Shown: positions 52,019 through 60,377 of the stretch, in pieces
Position numbering within the stretch: the stretch's first letter is position 1
Layout: each line of letters starts with the position of its first letter
Origin: Streptomyces sp. NBC_01335
GTDB taxonomy: Bacteria > Actinomycetota > Actinomycetes > Streptomycetales > Streptomycetaceae
Reading direction: 5' to 3'
Assembly (NCBI RefSeq): GCF_035953295.1
Contig: NZ_CP108370.1
Coordinates: 1,984,001 to 2,048,000 of the forward strand
Length of the DNA: 64,000 nt
Notes under the pieces: generated by a model
Databases searched by the model: none
Told to the model about the DNA's origin: nothing
What the model saw: only the letters and a program-made list of their open reading frames with translations
Made by a program: the position numbers and the translations under genes

Positions 52019-52798
52019 GTGACCTCCCTGAACAGCCACGGCCTCCGCTTCGCCTTCGGCACCCTCACCGTGCTCCCCGTCCGCGTCACCCGCTGGGACC
52101 GCGACACCGCCCGTGCGGGCATGCTCTGCGCGCCGCTCGCCGGGCTCGTGGTGGGGCTGCTCGCGGCGGCGCTCGGTTCGCTGGCGCTGCTGGCCGGCTC
52201 GGGTCCGCTGCTCGCCGCCGTCGCCTCCGCCGCCGTACCGGCCGTACTCACCCGGGGCCTCCATCTGGACGGGCTCGCGGACACGGCGGACGGGCTCGGC
52301 AGCGGCAAGCCGGCCGAGGACGCGCTGCGGATCATGAAGCAGTCGGACATCGGGCCGTTCGGCGTGATCACCCTGCTCTTCGTCCTGCTGGCGCAGGTCG
52401 CCGCCGGTCACGAGCTGTACGGGCGCGGCTGGGAGCAGGGCGCGGTGGGCGCGGTGGTGGCCGGGGTCGCCGCCCGTCTCGCGCTGACCCTGGCCTCGCG
52501 CCGGGGCGTACCGGCGGCCCGCCCTGAGGGGCTGGGCGCGGCGGTGGCCGGCACGGTTCCGGGGCCGGGGGCGGCCCTGGTGGCGTTGGTCGCGGTCGCG
52601 GCCTGCGCCGCGGCCGGGTCGGTGTCCGGGGCGGGCGGGGTGCTGCACCACGCGCTGGCCGCGCTGCTGGCGCTGGGGGCGTCCGAGGTGCTGCTGCGGC
52701 ACTGCGTGCGGCGGTTCGGCGGGGTGACGGGGGACGTGTTCGGCGCGGTGGAGGAGACGGCGGCGACGGCGGCCCTGGTGGTGCTGGTCCTCGGCTGA
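52019..52798 (+). CDS. cobS: Adenosylcobinamide-GDP ribazoletransferase (cobalamin synthase)
   Basis: 259 residues, polytopic. The family signature HLDGLADTADGLGSGK and IMKQSDIGPFGVI contain the Asp residues that bind Mg and the substrate. It joins alpha-ribazole-5'-phosphate to AdoCbi-GDP in the membrane, the last step of cobalamin assembly before phosphatase. GTG 52019 is chosen; GTG 52010 in frame is an alternative; neither has a clear ribosome site. Confidence 0.92.
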   Translation: MTSLNSHGLRFAFGTLTVLPVRVTRWDRDTARAGMLCAPLAGLVVGLLAAALGSLALLAGSGPLLAAVASAAVPAVLTRGLHLDGLADTADGLGSGKPAEDALRIMKQSDIGPFGVITLLFVLLAQVAAGHELYGRGWEQGAVGAVVAGVAARLALTLASRRGVPAARPEGLGAAVAGTVPGPGAALVALVAVAACAAAGSVSGAGGVLHHALAALLALGASEVLLRHCVRRFGGVTGDVFGAVEETAATAALVVLVLG

Positions 52799-52845
52799 CG
52801 GGAGGTCCGGGGGCCGTACGCGCAGCTCGGCCGGCGGGAGGTCCG
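52790..52845. repeat. 20-bp direct repeat spanning the cobS stop
   Basis: CTCGGCTGACGGGAGGTCCG (52790-52809, containing the stop TGA) and CTCGGCCGGCGGGAGGTCCG (52826-52845), 18 of 20 identical, 36 bp apart. Confidence 0.8.
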
Positions 52846-52910
52846 AGGGGCCCACGGGCCGCCGATGCCCCCAGGGGCCGTACGACACGTCCTGGGCCGT
52901 ACGGGGCGGA

Positions 52911-53816
52911 TCAGGGCGCCGCGGTCTCCCCCGCGTCCGTCGCGCAGCTCCTGCGCCAGGCGCCGAGCTCGTACTTCTTCTCCAGTGAGCTGAGCCCGAG
53001 TTCGCGCGAGCGGGCGCAGAACGCGGCGGCCGGCAGCTCGTACTCGACGTGGAAGACGGCCTTGTCCGCCTCGACGAACGGGACCAGGTCCTCGCACTCG
53101 TCGTACTGGGCGCACTGCTCGTTCACCGCGAAGTCGAAGTCCGGTTCGAGGGCGGGGATCTGGTCCAGGTCGTTCTTGAGGCCGACCGCCAGGCCGTGGC
53201 GGTGGGCGATGCGGGCGATCAGCCGGTTGTACGCCAACTGGTCGGCGGCCGTGAGCGGGAAGCCGGTGTCGTTGCGGTAGCCGTCCATGTTGTCCGGCTC
53301 CACGGCGTCGAAGCCCTTCCGGGCGCACATCGCGATCCGGGTCTCCATCAGGGGCCCCAGGAGGTCGGTGCGCCTGATGTCGAGCCAGCGCTCGCCGTCC
53401 CAGCCGTTGCCCTTGCCCAGCAGGGCCGCCGGGAACGCGTCGGCGTCCGGGCGGAAGTCCTCGTGGGCGCCGGTGGAGAGGTAGCAGATGACCTTGCTGC
53501 CGCGGTCGTGCAGACCGGCGACCGCGGCGGCGTCGTGGTCGAAGCCGTCGATGTCGTACACCGGGACGTCCACGGTGGGGTCGAGCCGCCCGGAGAGCTG
53601 CCACTGCCAGTCCAGGCCGGGCCGGGGGCGCCACCACCCGGCCGCCGGGTCGGCCGGGTCGGCCGGGGAACTCGAAGCCGCCGGGTCGGCCGGGGAACTC
53701 GAAGCCTTCGAGGCCGCCGGGGCTTCTCCGGGTTCTCCCGAGGTGCAGCCGGAGAGCAGCGGAGACACCATCAGGAGGGTGACCGCCACCGGCCGGCCCA
53801 GCCTCGTCCCGTACAC
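52911..53816 (-). CDS. GH114 family glycoside hydrolase-like lipoprotein (endo-alpha-1,4-polygalactosaminidase)
   Basis: 301 residues from GTG 53816. Lipobox LLSGC follows a hydrophobic signal; then a Pro/Ala/Ser/Asp linker and a TIM-barrel domain with VICYLSTGAHEDFRPD, WLDIRRTDLL, GFDAVEPDNMDGY (conserved acidic active-site residues) and LAVGLKNDLDQI. The family acts on alpha-1,4-galactosamine polymers; the real substrate in Streptomyces is unproven. Upstream start codons would place a long Arg-rich stretch before the signal, so the later start is preferred. Confidence 0.88.
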   Translation of the reverse strand: MYGTRLGRPVAVTLLMVSPLLSGCTSGEPGEAPAASKASSSPADPAASSSPADPADPAAGWWRPRPGLDWQWQLSGRLDPTVDVPVYDIDGFDHDAAAVAGLHDRGSKVICYLSTGAHEDFRPDADAFPAALLGKGNGWDGERWLDIRRTDLLGPLMETRIAMCARKGFDAVEPDNMDGYRNDTGFPLTAADQLAYNRLIARIAHRHGLAVGLKNDLDQIPALEPDFDFAVNEQCAQYDECEDLVPFVEADKAVFHVEYELPAAAFCARSRELGLSSLEKKYELGAWRRSCATDAGETAAP

Positions 53817-54127
53817 CGTTCCCGACCCCGTTCCCGTATCCGTACATGCCGTACATGCCGTGCGCGTCCCGGCGCACACCGGCCCCGCCGTCGCCAACGA
53901 CCTTATGCGCCCGGCCGGTTCGTCCCGCGCACCGCGTGGGCCGACCCGGGTGCCCACCGGGCGCCTTCCCGGCCGTCGCACGGACGGTGACCACCGCCGT
54001 GGTTCCGCCGGAACGGCGCGCGTAGGCTCATTCCCTGCGCATAGCGGGCGCATCTACGATGCGCCGGGCACGGTCGGCCCACCCCTCGACCGATCCAGTT
54101 ACTCAACGGAAGCGAGAATTCACCACC
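53817..54127. other. Divergent spacer between the GH114 and pepA genes
   Basis: 311 bp. GTACATGCC is repeated in tandem near 53845-53862, and a hairpin GGCGCAT-CTACG-ATGCGCC (54047-54065) lies 62 bp before pepA. No gene or clear promoter seen. Confidence 0.5.
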
Positions 54128-55669
54128 GTGACTGCTCTCACTCTCAGCACCGCAGGTGCGGCGACGCTGCGCGCCGACGCACTCGTCGTCGGCCTCGCCA
54201 GGGGTTCCAAGGGACCGGTGCTCGCACCGGGCGCCGAGGCCGTGGACAAGGCCTTCGGCGGAAAGCTCGCCGCCGTCCTGGAGACCCTGGGCGCCACCGG
54301 TGCCGAGGGCGAACTCATCAAGGTCCCCGCCGTCGGCGGCCTCAAGGCTCCCGTCGTCATCGCGGTCGGCCTGGGCACCGTCCCGGACTCGGACGACGCC
54401 TACGACTCCGAGATCCTGCGCCGCGCCGCCGGTGCCGCCGCCCGCGCCCTGGGCGGCGCGAAGAAGGCCGGCTTCGCCCTGCCGTCCTCGACCGTGGAGG
54501 ACGCCGGCGCAGTCGCCGAGGGCGCCCTGCTCGGCGCGTACGCCTTCACCGCCTACCAGGGCGGCGAGAACAAGCTCGCCCCCAAGTCGGCCAAGGCCAA
54601 CGGCCCCAAGCTGCCGCTCGCCGAGGTGGCCGTCCTCGGTGCCAAGCCGCGCGACAAGGCCTTCAAGGCCGCCGCCGAGCGCGCCGTCGCCGTGGCGGAG
54701 GAGATCAACCGCGCCCGCGACCTGATCAACACCCCGCCGAACGACCTCTTCCCCGAGTCCTTCGCCGCCGTGGCCACGGCCGCCGGCAAGGAGCACGGCA
54801 TCAAGGTCCAGGTGCTCGACGAGAAGGCCCTGGTCAAGGGCGGCTACGGCGGTCTGGTCGGCGTCGGCCAGGGCGCCGTCCACGGCCCCCGCCTGGTGAA
54901 GCTCGCCTACACGCACCCGAAGGCGGAGAAGACCCTGGCCCTGGTGGGCAAGGGCATCACCTACGACTCGGGCGGCATCTCGCTCAAGCCGGCCGGCCAC
55001 AACGAGACGATGAAGTGCGACATGAGCGGCGCCGCCGCCGTCTTCGCCACCGTCGTCGCCGCGTCCCGTCTCGGCCTGCGCGTCAACGTCACCGGCTGGC
55101 TGGCGCTCGCGGAGAACATGCCCGGCGGCAACGCCACCCGCCCGGGTGACGTGCTGCGCATGTACAGCGGCAAGACCGTCGAGGTCCTCAACACGGACGC
55201 CGAGGGCCGGCTCGTCCTCGCCGACGCGCTGACCCGCGCCTCCGAGGAGGCCCCCGACGCGATCGTCGACGTGGCGACCCTGACCGGCGCGATGGTGCTG
55301 GCGCTGGGCAACCGCACCTTCGGCATCATGGCCAACGACGACGCCTTCCGCACGACGATCCACGAGATCGCCGAGGAGGTCGGCGAGGCGTCCTGGCCGA
55401 TGCCGCTCCCCGCCGACCTGCGCAAGGGCATGGACTCCCCGACCGCCGACATCGCCAACATGGGCGAGCGGATGGGCGGCGGCCTGGTGGCCGGTCTGTT
55501 CCTCAAGGAGTTCGTCGGCGAGGGCATCGCCTGGGCGCACCTGGACATCGCGGGCCCGGCCTTCCACGAGGGCGCGCCGTACGGCTACACCCCCAAGGGC
55601 GGCACCGGCTCGTCGGTCCGCACCCTGATCCGTCTCGCGGAGCGCACCGCCGACGGCGACCTGGGCTGA
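54128..55669 (+). CDS. pepA: Leucyl aminopeptidase, M17 family
   Basis: 513 residues. The N-terminal macro-like domain ends near 180; the catalytic domain contains LVGKGITYDSGGISLKP (metal Lys/Asp), MKCDMSGAAAV (metal Asp) and the M17 signature NTDAEGRLVLADAL. It removes N-terminal residues using two divalent metal ions, in the cytoplasm. GTG 54128 is the natural start. Its terminator lies 30 bp past the stop. Confidence 0.96.
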   Translation: MTALTLSTAGAATLRADALVVGLARGSKGPVLAPGAEAVDKAFGGKLAAVLETLGATGAEGELIKVPAVGGLKAPVVIAVGLGTVPDSDDAYDSEILRRAAGAAARALGGAKKAGFALPSSTVEDAGAVAEGALLGAYAFTAYQGGENKLAPKSAKANGPKLPLAEVAVLGAKPRDKAFKAAAERAVAVAEEINRARDLINTPPNDLFPESFAAVATAAGKEHGIKVQVLDEKALVKGGYGGLVGVGQGAVHGPRLVKLAYTHPKAEKTLALVGKGITYDSGGISLKPAGHNETMKCDMSGAAAVFATVVAASRLGLRVNVTGWLALAENMPGGNATRPGDVLRMYSGKTVEVLNTDAEGRLVLADALTRASEEAPDAIVDVATLTGAMVLALGNRTFGIMANDDAFRTTIHEIAEEVGEASWPMPLPADLRKGMDSPTADIANMGERMGGGLVAGLFLKEFVGEGIAWAHLDIAGPAFHEGAPYGYTPKGGTGSSVRTLIRLAERTADGDLG

Positions 55670-55698
55670 CCACCCGCCGGTCCTCTGTGACCAAAGTC

Positions 55699-55730
55699 GT
55701 ACAGCCCCGGGCGGATGTCCGGGGCTGTAC
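55699..55730 (+). terminator. pepA terminator
   Basis: GTACAGCCCCGG (55699-55710) pairs with CCGGGGCTGTAC (55719-55730). The rest of the 355-bp spacer to lpdA shows nothing further. Confidence 0.85.
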
Positions 55731-56024
55731 GCATTGCGTGCGCCGTGCGAACCGGGAGAGGCACGGCCCGGCCGGGTTTCGCTCTGGACGAACTCGGCTG
55801 AATCCATACGTTTCTACGCGGAAGCGACCCGCGGCGGGACCTTCGGCGCCCTGTCCGGACCGGGCCCCGCGTCCCGTCGGCGGTCAACAAGTGCGAAGAT
55901 GGGTTCTCGGCAGGACAGGGCCCCCACCACAGGGCCGAACGACTCAAGCGGCCGAACACCAGCCGACCGGCCGGTCACACCCCACGGGGCCCGGCGTACG
56001 GCGCACATGCATGGAGGACGTGAC

Positions 56025-57413
56025 GTGGCGAACGACGCCAGCACCGTTTTCGACCTAGTGATCCTCGGCGGCGGCAGTGGCGGTTACGCCGCAGCCCTGC
56101 GCGGAGCGCAGCTGGGCCTGGACGTCGCCCTGATCGAGAAGGGCAAGGTCGGCGGTACCTGCCTGCACAACGGCTGCATCCCGACCAAGGCGCTGCTGCA
56201 CGCCGGCGAGATCGCCGACCAGGCGCGCGAAGCCGAGCAGTTCGGTGTCAAGGCCACCTTCGAGGGCATCGACATCGAGGCCGTCCACAAGTACAAGGAC
56301 GAAGTGATCTCCGGCCTGTACAAGGGCCTGCAGGGTCTCATCGCCTCGCGCAAGGTGCACTACGTCGAGGGTGAGGGCCGCCTGTCGTCCCCGACCTCGG
56401 TGGACGTGAACGGCGAGCGCATCCAGGGCCGCCACATCGTGCTGGCGACCGGCTCCGTGCCGCGTTCGCTGCCGGGCCTGGAGATCGACGGCAACCGCAT
56501 CATCTCCTCGGACCACGCGCTGAAGCTGGACCGTGTCCCGAAGTCGGCCATCGTGCTCGGCGGCGGCGTCATCGGTGTCGAGTTCGCCTCGGCGTGGAAG
56601 TCCTTCGGCACCGACGTGACCATCGTCGAGGGCCTGAAGCACCTGGTTCCGGTCGAGGACGAGAACAGCTCGAAGCTTCTGGAGCGCGCGTTCCGCAAGC
56701 GCGGCATCAAGTTCAACCTCGGCACCTTCTTCGACAAGGCCGAGTACACGCAGGACGGCGTCCGCGTGACCCTCGCCGACGGCAAGACCTTCGAGGCCGA
56801 GCTGCTGCTGGTCGCGATCGGCCGCGGCCCGGTGTCGCAGGGCCTCGGTTACGAGGAGGCCGGCGTCGCGATGGACCGCGGCTACGTCCTCGTCGACGAG
56901 TACATGCAGACCAACGTGCCCACCATCTCGGCCGTGGGCGACCTCGCCCCGACCCTCCAGCTCGCGCACGTCGGCTTCGCCGAGGGCATCCTCGTCGCGG
57001 AGCGGCTGGCCGGCCTGAAGGTCGTCCCGATCGACTACGACGGCGTGCCGAAGGTGACGTACTGCCACCCCGAGGTCGCCTCCGTCGGCATCTCCGAGGC
57101 CAAGGCCAAGGAGATCTACGGTGCGGACAAGGTCGTCGCCCTCAAGTACAACCTGGCGGGCAACGGCAAGAGCAAGATCCTGAAGACCGCGGGCGAGATC
57201 AAGCTCGTCCAGGTCAAGGACGGTGCCGTGGTCGGCGTCCACATGGTCGGCGACCGCATGGGCGAGCAGGTCGGCGAAGCACAGCTGATCTACAACTGGG
57301 AGGCGCTGCCGGCCGAGGTCGCGCAGCTCATCCACGCCCACCCGACCCAGAACGAGGCCATGGGCGAAGCTCACCTCGCGCTGGCCGGCAAGCCGCTCCA
57401 CTCCCACGACTGA
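56025..57413 (+). CDS. lpdA: Dihydrolipoyl dehydrogenase (E3)
   Basis: 462 residues. It reoxidises the dihydrolipoyl groups of 2-oxoacid dehydrogenase E2 with NAD. FAD loop VILGGGSGGYAAA, redox disulfide C46/C51 (GGTCLHNGCIPTK), NAD loop VLGGGVIGVEFASAW, FAD motif TISAVGDLAP and the C-terminal HAHPTQNEAMGE with the catalytic His-Glu. GTG 56025 with GGAGG at 56013-56017. It is followed by the E2 gene after 56 bp, so the two are an operon. Confidence 0.97.
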   Translation: MANDASTVFDLVILGGGSGGYAAALRGAQLGLDVALIEKGKVGGTCLHNGCIPTKALLHAGEIADQAREAEQFGVKATFEGIDIEAVHKYKDEVISGLYKGLQGLIASRKVHYVEGEGRLSSPTSVDVNGERIQGRHIVLATGSVPRSLPGLEIDGNRIISSDHALKLDRVPKSAIVLGGGVIGVEFASAWKSFGTDVTIVEGLKHLVPVEDENSSKLLERAFRKRGIKFNLGTFFDKAEYTQDGVRVTLADGKTFEAELLLVAIGRGPVSQGLGYEEAGVAMDRGYVLVDEYMQTNVPTISAVGDLAPTLQLAHVGFAEGILVAERLAGLKVVPIDYDGVPKVTYCHPEVASVGISEAKAKEIYGADKVVALKYNLAGNGKSKILKTAGEIKLVQVKDGAVVGVHMVGDRMGEQVGEAQLIYNWEALPAEVAQLIHAHPTQNEAMGEAHLALAGKPLHSHD

Positions 57414-57469
57414 TCCAGTCCCGGGCGACGACCGACCACTTCCGCAATTCGTAAGGAGCAACCGAAACC

Positions 57470-59239
57470 ATGTCGGTTTCCGTAACCCTTCCGGCGCTCG
57501 GCGAGAGCGTCACCGAGGGCACTGTCACCCGTTGGCTGAAGGCCGAGGGCGAGCGCGTCGAGGCTGACGAGCCGTTGCTCGAGGTCTCGACCGACAAGGT
57601 CGACACCGAGATCCCCTCCCCCGTCTCCGGCGTCCTGGCCTCCATCAAGGTCGCCGAGGACGAGACCGTCGAGGTCGGCGCCGAGCTGGCCGTCATCGAC
57701 GACGGCTCCGGCGCCCCCGCCGCGGCTCCGGCCGAGGCCGCCGCTCCGGCCGCCGCGCCCGCCACCGAGGCCCCGACCGCCCCGTCGACCGAGACCGAGG
57801 CCCCCGCCCCGGCCCCGACCGCCGAGGCCACCGCCGGCGCGTCCTCCGCCGAGGGCACCGACGTCACCCTGCCGGCGCTCGGCGAGAGCGTCACCGAGGG
57901 CACCGTCACCCGCTGGCTGAAGGAGGTCGGCGAGGAGGTCACGGAGGACGAGCCCCTGCTCGAGGTCTCCACGGACAAGGTCGACACCGAGATCCCGGCC
58001 CCGGTCTCCGGCGTGCTGCTGGAGATCGTCGTCGGTGAGGACGAGACCGCCGAGGTCGGCGCCAAGCTCGCCGTCATCGGTGCCAAGGGCGCTGCTCCGG
58101 CCGCCGCCCCGGCCCCGGCCGCCGCTGCTCCCGCTCCGGCCGCTCCGGCCCCGGCCCCGGCCGCCCCGGCTGCTCCGGCCGCCCCGGCTCCGGTGGCGCC
58201 CGCCGCTCCGGCGCCCGTGGCCGCCGCCCCGGCTCCGGCTCCGGCCGCCGCCCCGGCCCCGGTCGCCGCTCCGGCCCCGGTCACCCCGGTCGCGACCTCC
58301 GGTGACGACGGCGCGTACGTCACGCCGCTGGTCCGCAAGCTCGCTTCGGAGAACGGCGTCGACCTGGGCGCGGTGAAGGGCACCGGCGTCGGTGGCCGCA
58401 TCCGCAAGCAGGACGTCGTGGCCGCCGCGGAGGCCGCCAAGGCCGCCGCAGCCGCTCCCGCCCCCGCTGCCGCCGCCGCTCCGGCCGCCTCCAAGGCGCC
58501 GAAGCTGGAGGCGTCGCCGCTGCGCGGTCAGACCGTCAAGATGACCCGCATGCGCAAGGTCATCGGCGAGAACATGATGAAGGCGCTGCACTCGCAGGCC
58601 CAGCTGACCTCGGTCGTCGAGGTCGACATCACCAAGCTGATGAAGCTGCGCAACCAGGCGAAGGCCGCGTTCGCCGCCCGCGAGGGCGTCAAGCTGTCCC
58701 CGATGCCGTTCTTCGTGAAGGCGGCGGCCCAGGCGCTGAAGGCCCACCCGGTCATCAACGCCCGGATCAACGAGGACGAGGGCACCATCACGTACTTCGA
58801 CTCGGAGAACATCGGCATCGCCGTGGACGCCGAGAAGGGTCTGATGACCCCGGTCATCAAGGGTGCGGGCGACCTGAACATCGCCGGTATCTCGAAGAAG
58901 ACCGCCGAGCTGGCCGGCAAGGCCCGCGGTGGCGGCCTCACCCCGGACGACATGTCGGGTGCGACCTTCACCATCAGCAACACCGGTTCGCGCGGTGCGC
59001 TGTTCGACACCGTCATCGTGCCCCCGAACCAGGCCGCCATCCTGGGCATCGGTGCCACGGTGAAGCGCCCGGCCGTCATCGAGACCGCCGAGGGCACCGT
59101 CATCGGCATCCGTGACATGACGTACCTGTCGCTCTCCTACGACCACCGTCTGGTGGACGGCGCGGACGCCGCCCGTTACCTGACCTCGGTCAAGGCGATC
59201 CTGGAGGCCGGTGAGTTCGAGGTCGAGCTCGGCCTCTGA
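57470..59239 (+). CDS. sucB: 2-oxoacid dehydrogenase E2 (dihydrolipoamide acyltransferase) with two lipoyl domains
   Basis: 589 residues. Two N-terminal lipoyl domains each carry DKVDTEI (lipoylated Lys 43 and about 170), joined by Ala/Pro-rich flexible linkers; an E3-binding domain ([18 protein letters not shown], about 283-325) follows; the catalytic domain (about 345-589) ends with [17 protein letters not shown] (His-Asp-Gly active site). In actinobacteria this single E2 serves both pyruvate and 2-oxoglutarate dehydrogenases, consistent with aceE nearby. The downstream hairpin ends the operon. Start ATG 57470, AAGGAG upstream. Confidence 0.95.
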   Translation: MSVSVTLPALGESVTEGTVTRWLKAEGERVEADEPLLEVSTDKVDTEIPSPVSGVLASIKVAEDETVEVGAELAVIDDGSGAPAAAPAEAAAPAAAPATEAPTAPSTETEAPAPAPTAEATAGASSAEGTDVTLPALGESVTEGTVTRWLKEVGEEVTEDEPLLEVSTDKVDTEIPAPVSGVLLEIVVGEDETAEVGAKLAVIGAKGAAPAAAPAPAAAAPAPAAPAPAPAAPAAPAAPAPVAPAAPAPVAAAPAPAPAAAPAPVAAPAPVTPVATSGDDGAYVTPLVRKLASENGVDLGAVKGTGVGGRIRKQDVVAAAEAAKAAAAAPAPAAAAAPAASKAPKLEASPLRGQTVKMTRMRKVIGENMMKALHSQAQLTSVVEVDITKLMKLRNQAKAAFAAREGVKLSPMPFFVKAAAQALKAHPVINARINEDEGTITYFDSENIGIAVDAEKGLMTPVIKGAGDLNIAGISKKTAELAGKARGGGLTPDDMSGATFTISNTGSRGALFDTVIVPPNQAAILGIGATVKRPAVIETAEGTVIGIRDMTYLSLSYDHRLVDGADAARYLTSVKAILEAGEFEVELGL

Positions 59240-59269
59240 ACGACCTGGCTGTAACGAGCCTCACCAGCA

Positions 59270-59305
59270 GCGCCCCCGTCCGGACCACCTCCCGGGCGGG
59301 GGCGC
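59270..59305 (+). terminator. Hairpin after sucB
   Basis: GCGCCCCCG (59270-59278) pairs with CGGGGGCGC (59297-59305), 30 bp after the stop. Confidence 0.65.
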
Positions 59306-59388
59306 CGCCGTATTGTCTAGAGACCGCGGCCGCCCCGGTGGCCCGCGGCCGGTCCCGGTCGGCACCGGTTCGCCCGAAGGAGCACCTC

Positions 59389-60012
59389 ATGACCCCGCCC
59401 GTCGTCCACTCGCTGCGCGAGCAGATCCGCGAGCACATCGTGGACGGGATCGTCAGCGGGCGATGGAAGCCGGGCGAGCGGATCGTGGAGCGGCGGATCG
59501 CCACCGAGCTGGAGGTCAGCCAGACGCCGGTGCGCGAGGCGCTGCGCGAGCTGGAGACGCTGCGGCTGATCGAGTCCGCGCCCAACAAGGGCGTCCGGGT
59601 CCGCAACCTCACGGCCGCGGACCTGGAGGAGAGCTATCCCGTGCGGGCGGGCCTGGAGCAGATCGCGGCGGAGCTGGCGGCCCCCGCCCTCGTCGCGGAC
59701 TGCTCGGCCCTCCAGCCGCACGTGACGGCCCTCTACGAGGCCGACCGGGCGGCCGACGGGGAGGCGCAGGTGCGCCACACGGTGGGCTTCCACCGGGAGC
59801 TGGTGCGGGCGGCCGGCAACGCGGTGCTGCTGCACACCTGGGAGGGCCTGGGCATCGAGGTGTTCACGGCCCTGTCGATCCGGTGGCTGGGCACGGTGCA
59901 GAAGTCGTACGCGGAGGAGCACGAGGCGCTCATCGACGCGTTCACACGGCAGGATCCGCAGATCGGGCCCCTGGTCAAGGCGCACGTGCTGGGCTGCGCG
60001 CCGCGCGCCTGA
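59389..60012 (+). CDS. GntR-family regulator, FadR/FCD type
   Basis: 207 residues. The HTH is at the N-terminus (LREQIREHIVDGIVSGRWKP, then RRIATELEVSQTPVREALREL) and an all-helical FCD ligand domain follows with the metal-binding His in VRHTVGFHRELV and EEHEALIDAF. Start ATG 59389 with GAAGGAG. It lies between the E2/E3 operon and aceE, suggesting control of acetyl-CoA entry. Its DNA site is unknown; the palindrome upstream of aceE is a candidate. Confidence 0.93.
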   Translation: MTPPVVHSLREQIREHIVDGIVSGRWKPGERIVERRIATELEVSQTPVREALRELETLRLIESAPNKGVRVRNLTAADLEESYPVRAGLEQIAAELAAPALVADCSALQPHVTALYEADRAADGEAQVRHTVGFHRELVRAAGNAVLLHTWEGLGIEVFTALSIRWLGTVQKSYAEEHEALIDAFTRQDPQIGPLVKAHVLGCAPRA

Positions 60013-60377
60013 GGACCCCTCGGCCGCGCGCCCCGGGAAATGGCCGCGCGGGTCGTACGTACCGCTCACCCGGGTCCTCGGCGGTCAGAGCCGTACTTGT
60101 TATTTCTCACGCCGGCATTGCCGTCAGGTTTCCCATCTGTCACCACCATCGCTCTTTCGAGCGAATGGTGACCGTTTTACACCGTTTAATCCCGTCACTC
60201 CGTGCCCCATTTGGCGGCACCCCATGCCAATTTCTTCATATCGAGAAGTTTTCCCTTTCAACCCTTTGATCGATCATCGATCAGGGATTTACAGTTCTCC
60301 GCGGGCCCACCGGCCCGTCGCCCTGTCCTGCCAGCCAGGGATTTCTCCACCCCCTCCCACTCCGGAAGGCGGCGATC
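60013..60377 (+). promoter_or_regulatory. aceE control region
   Basis: 365 bp without a gene and clearly less GC-rich than the rest. It holds a hairpin (60144-60170: CACCAT CGCTC TTTC GAGCG A ATGGTG) and, nearer the gene, a 17-bp perfect palindrome (60267-60283). The promoter was not located precisely. Confidence 0.6.
60267..60283. promoter_or_regulatory. 17-bp perfect palindrome upstream of aceE
   Basis: TGATCGATCATCGATCA is fully self-complementary around one base, 94 bp before aceE. A likely operator. Confidence 0.6.
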
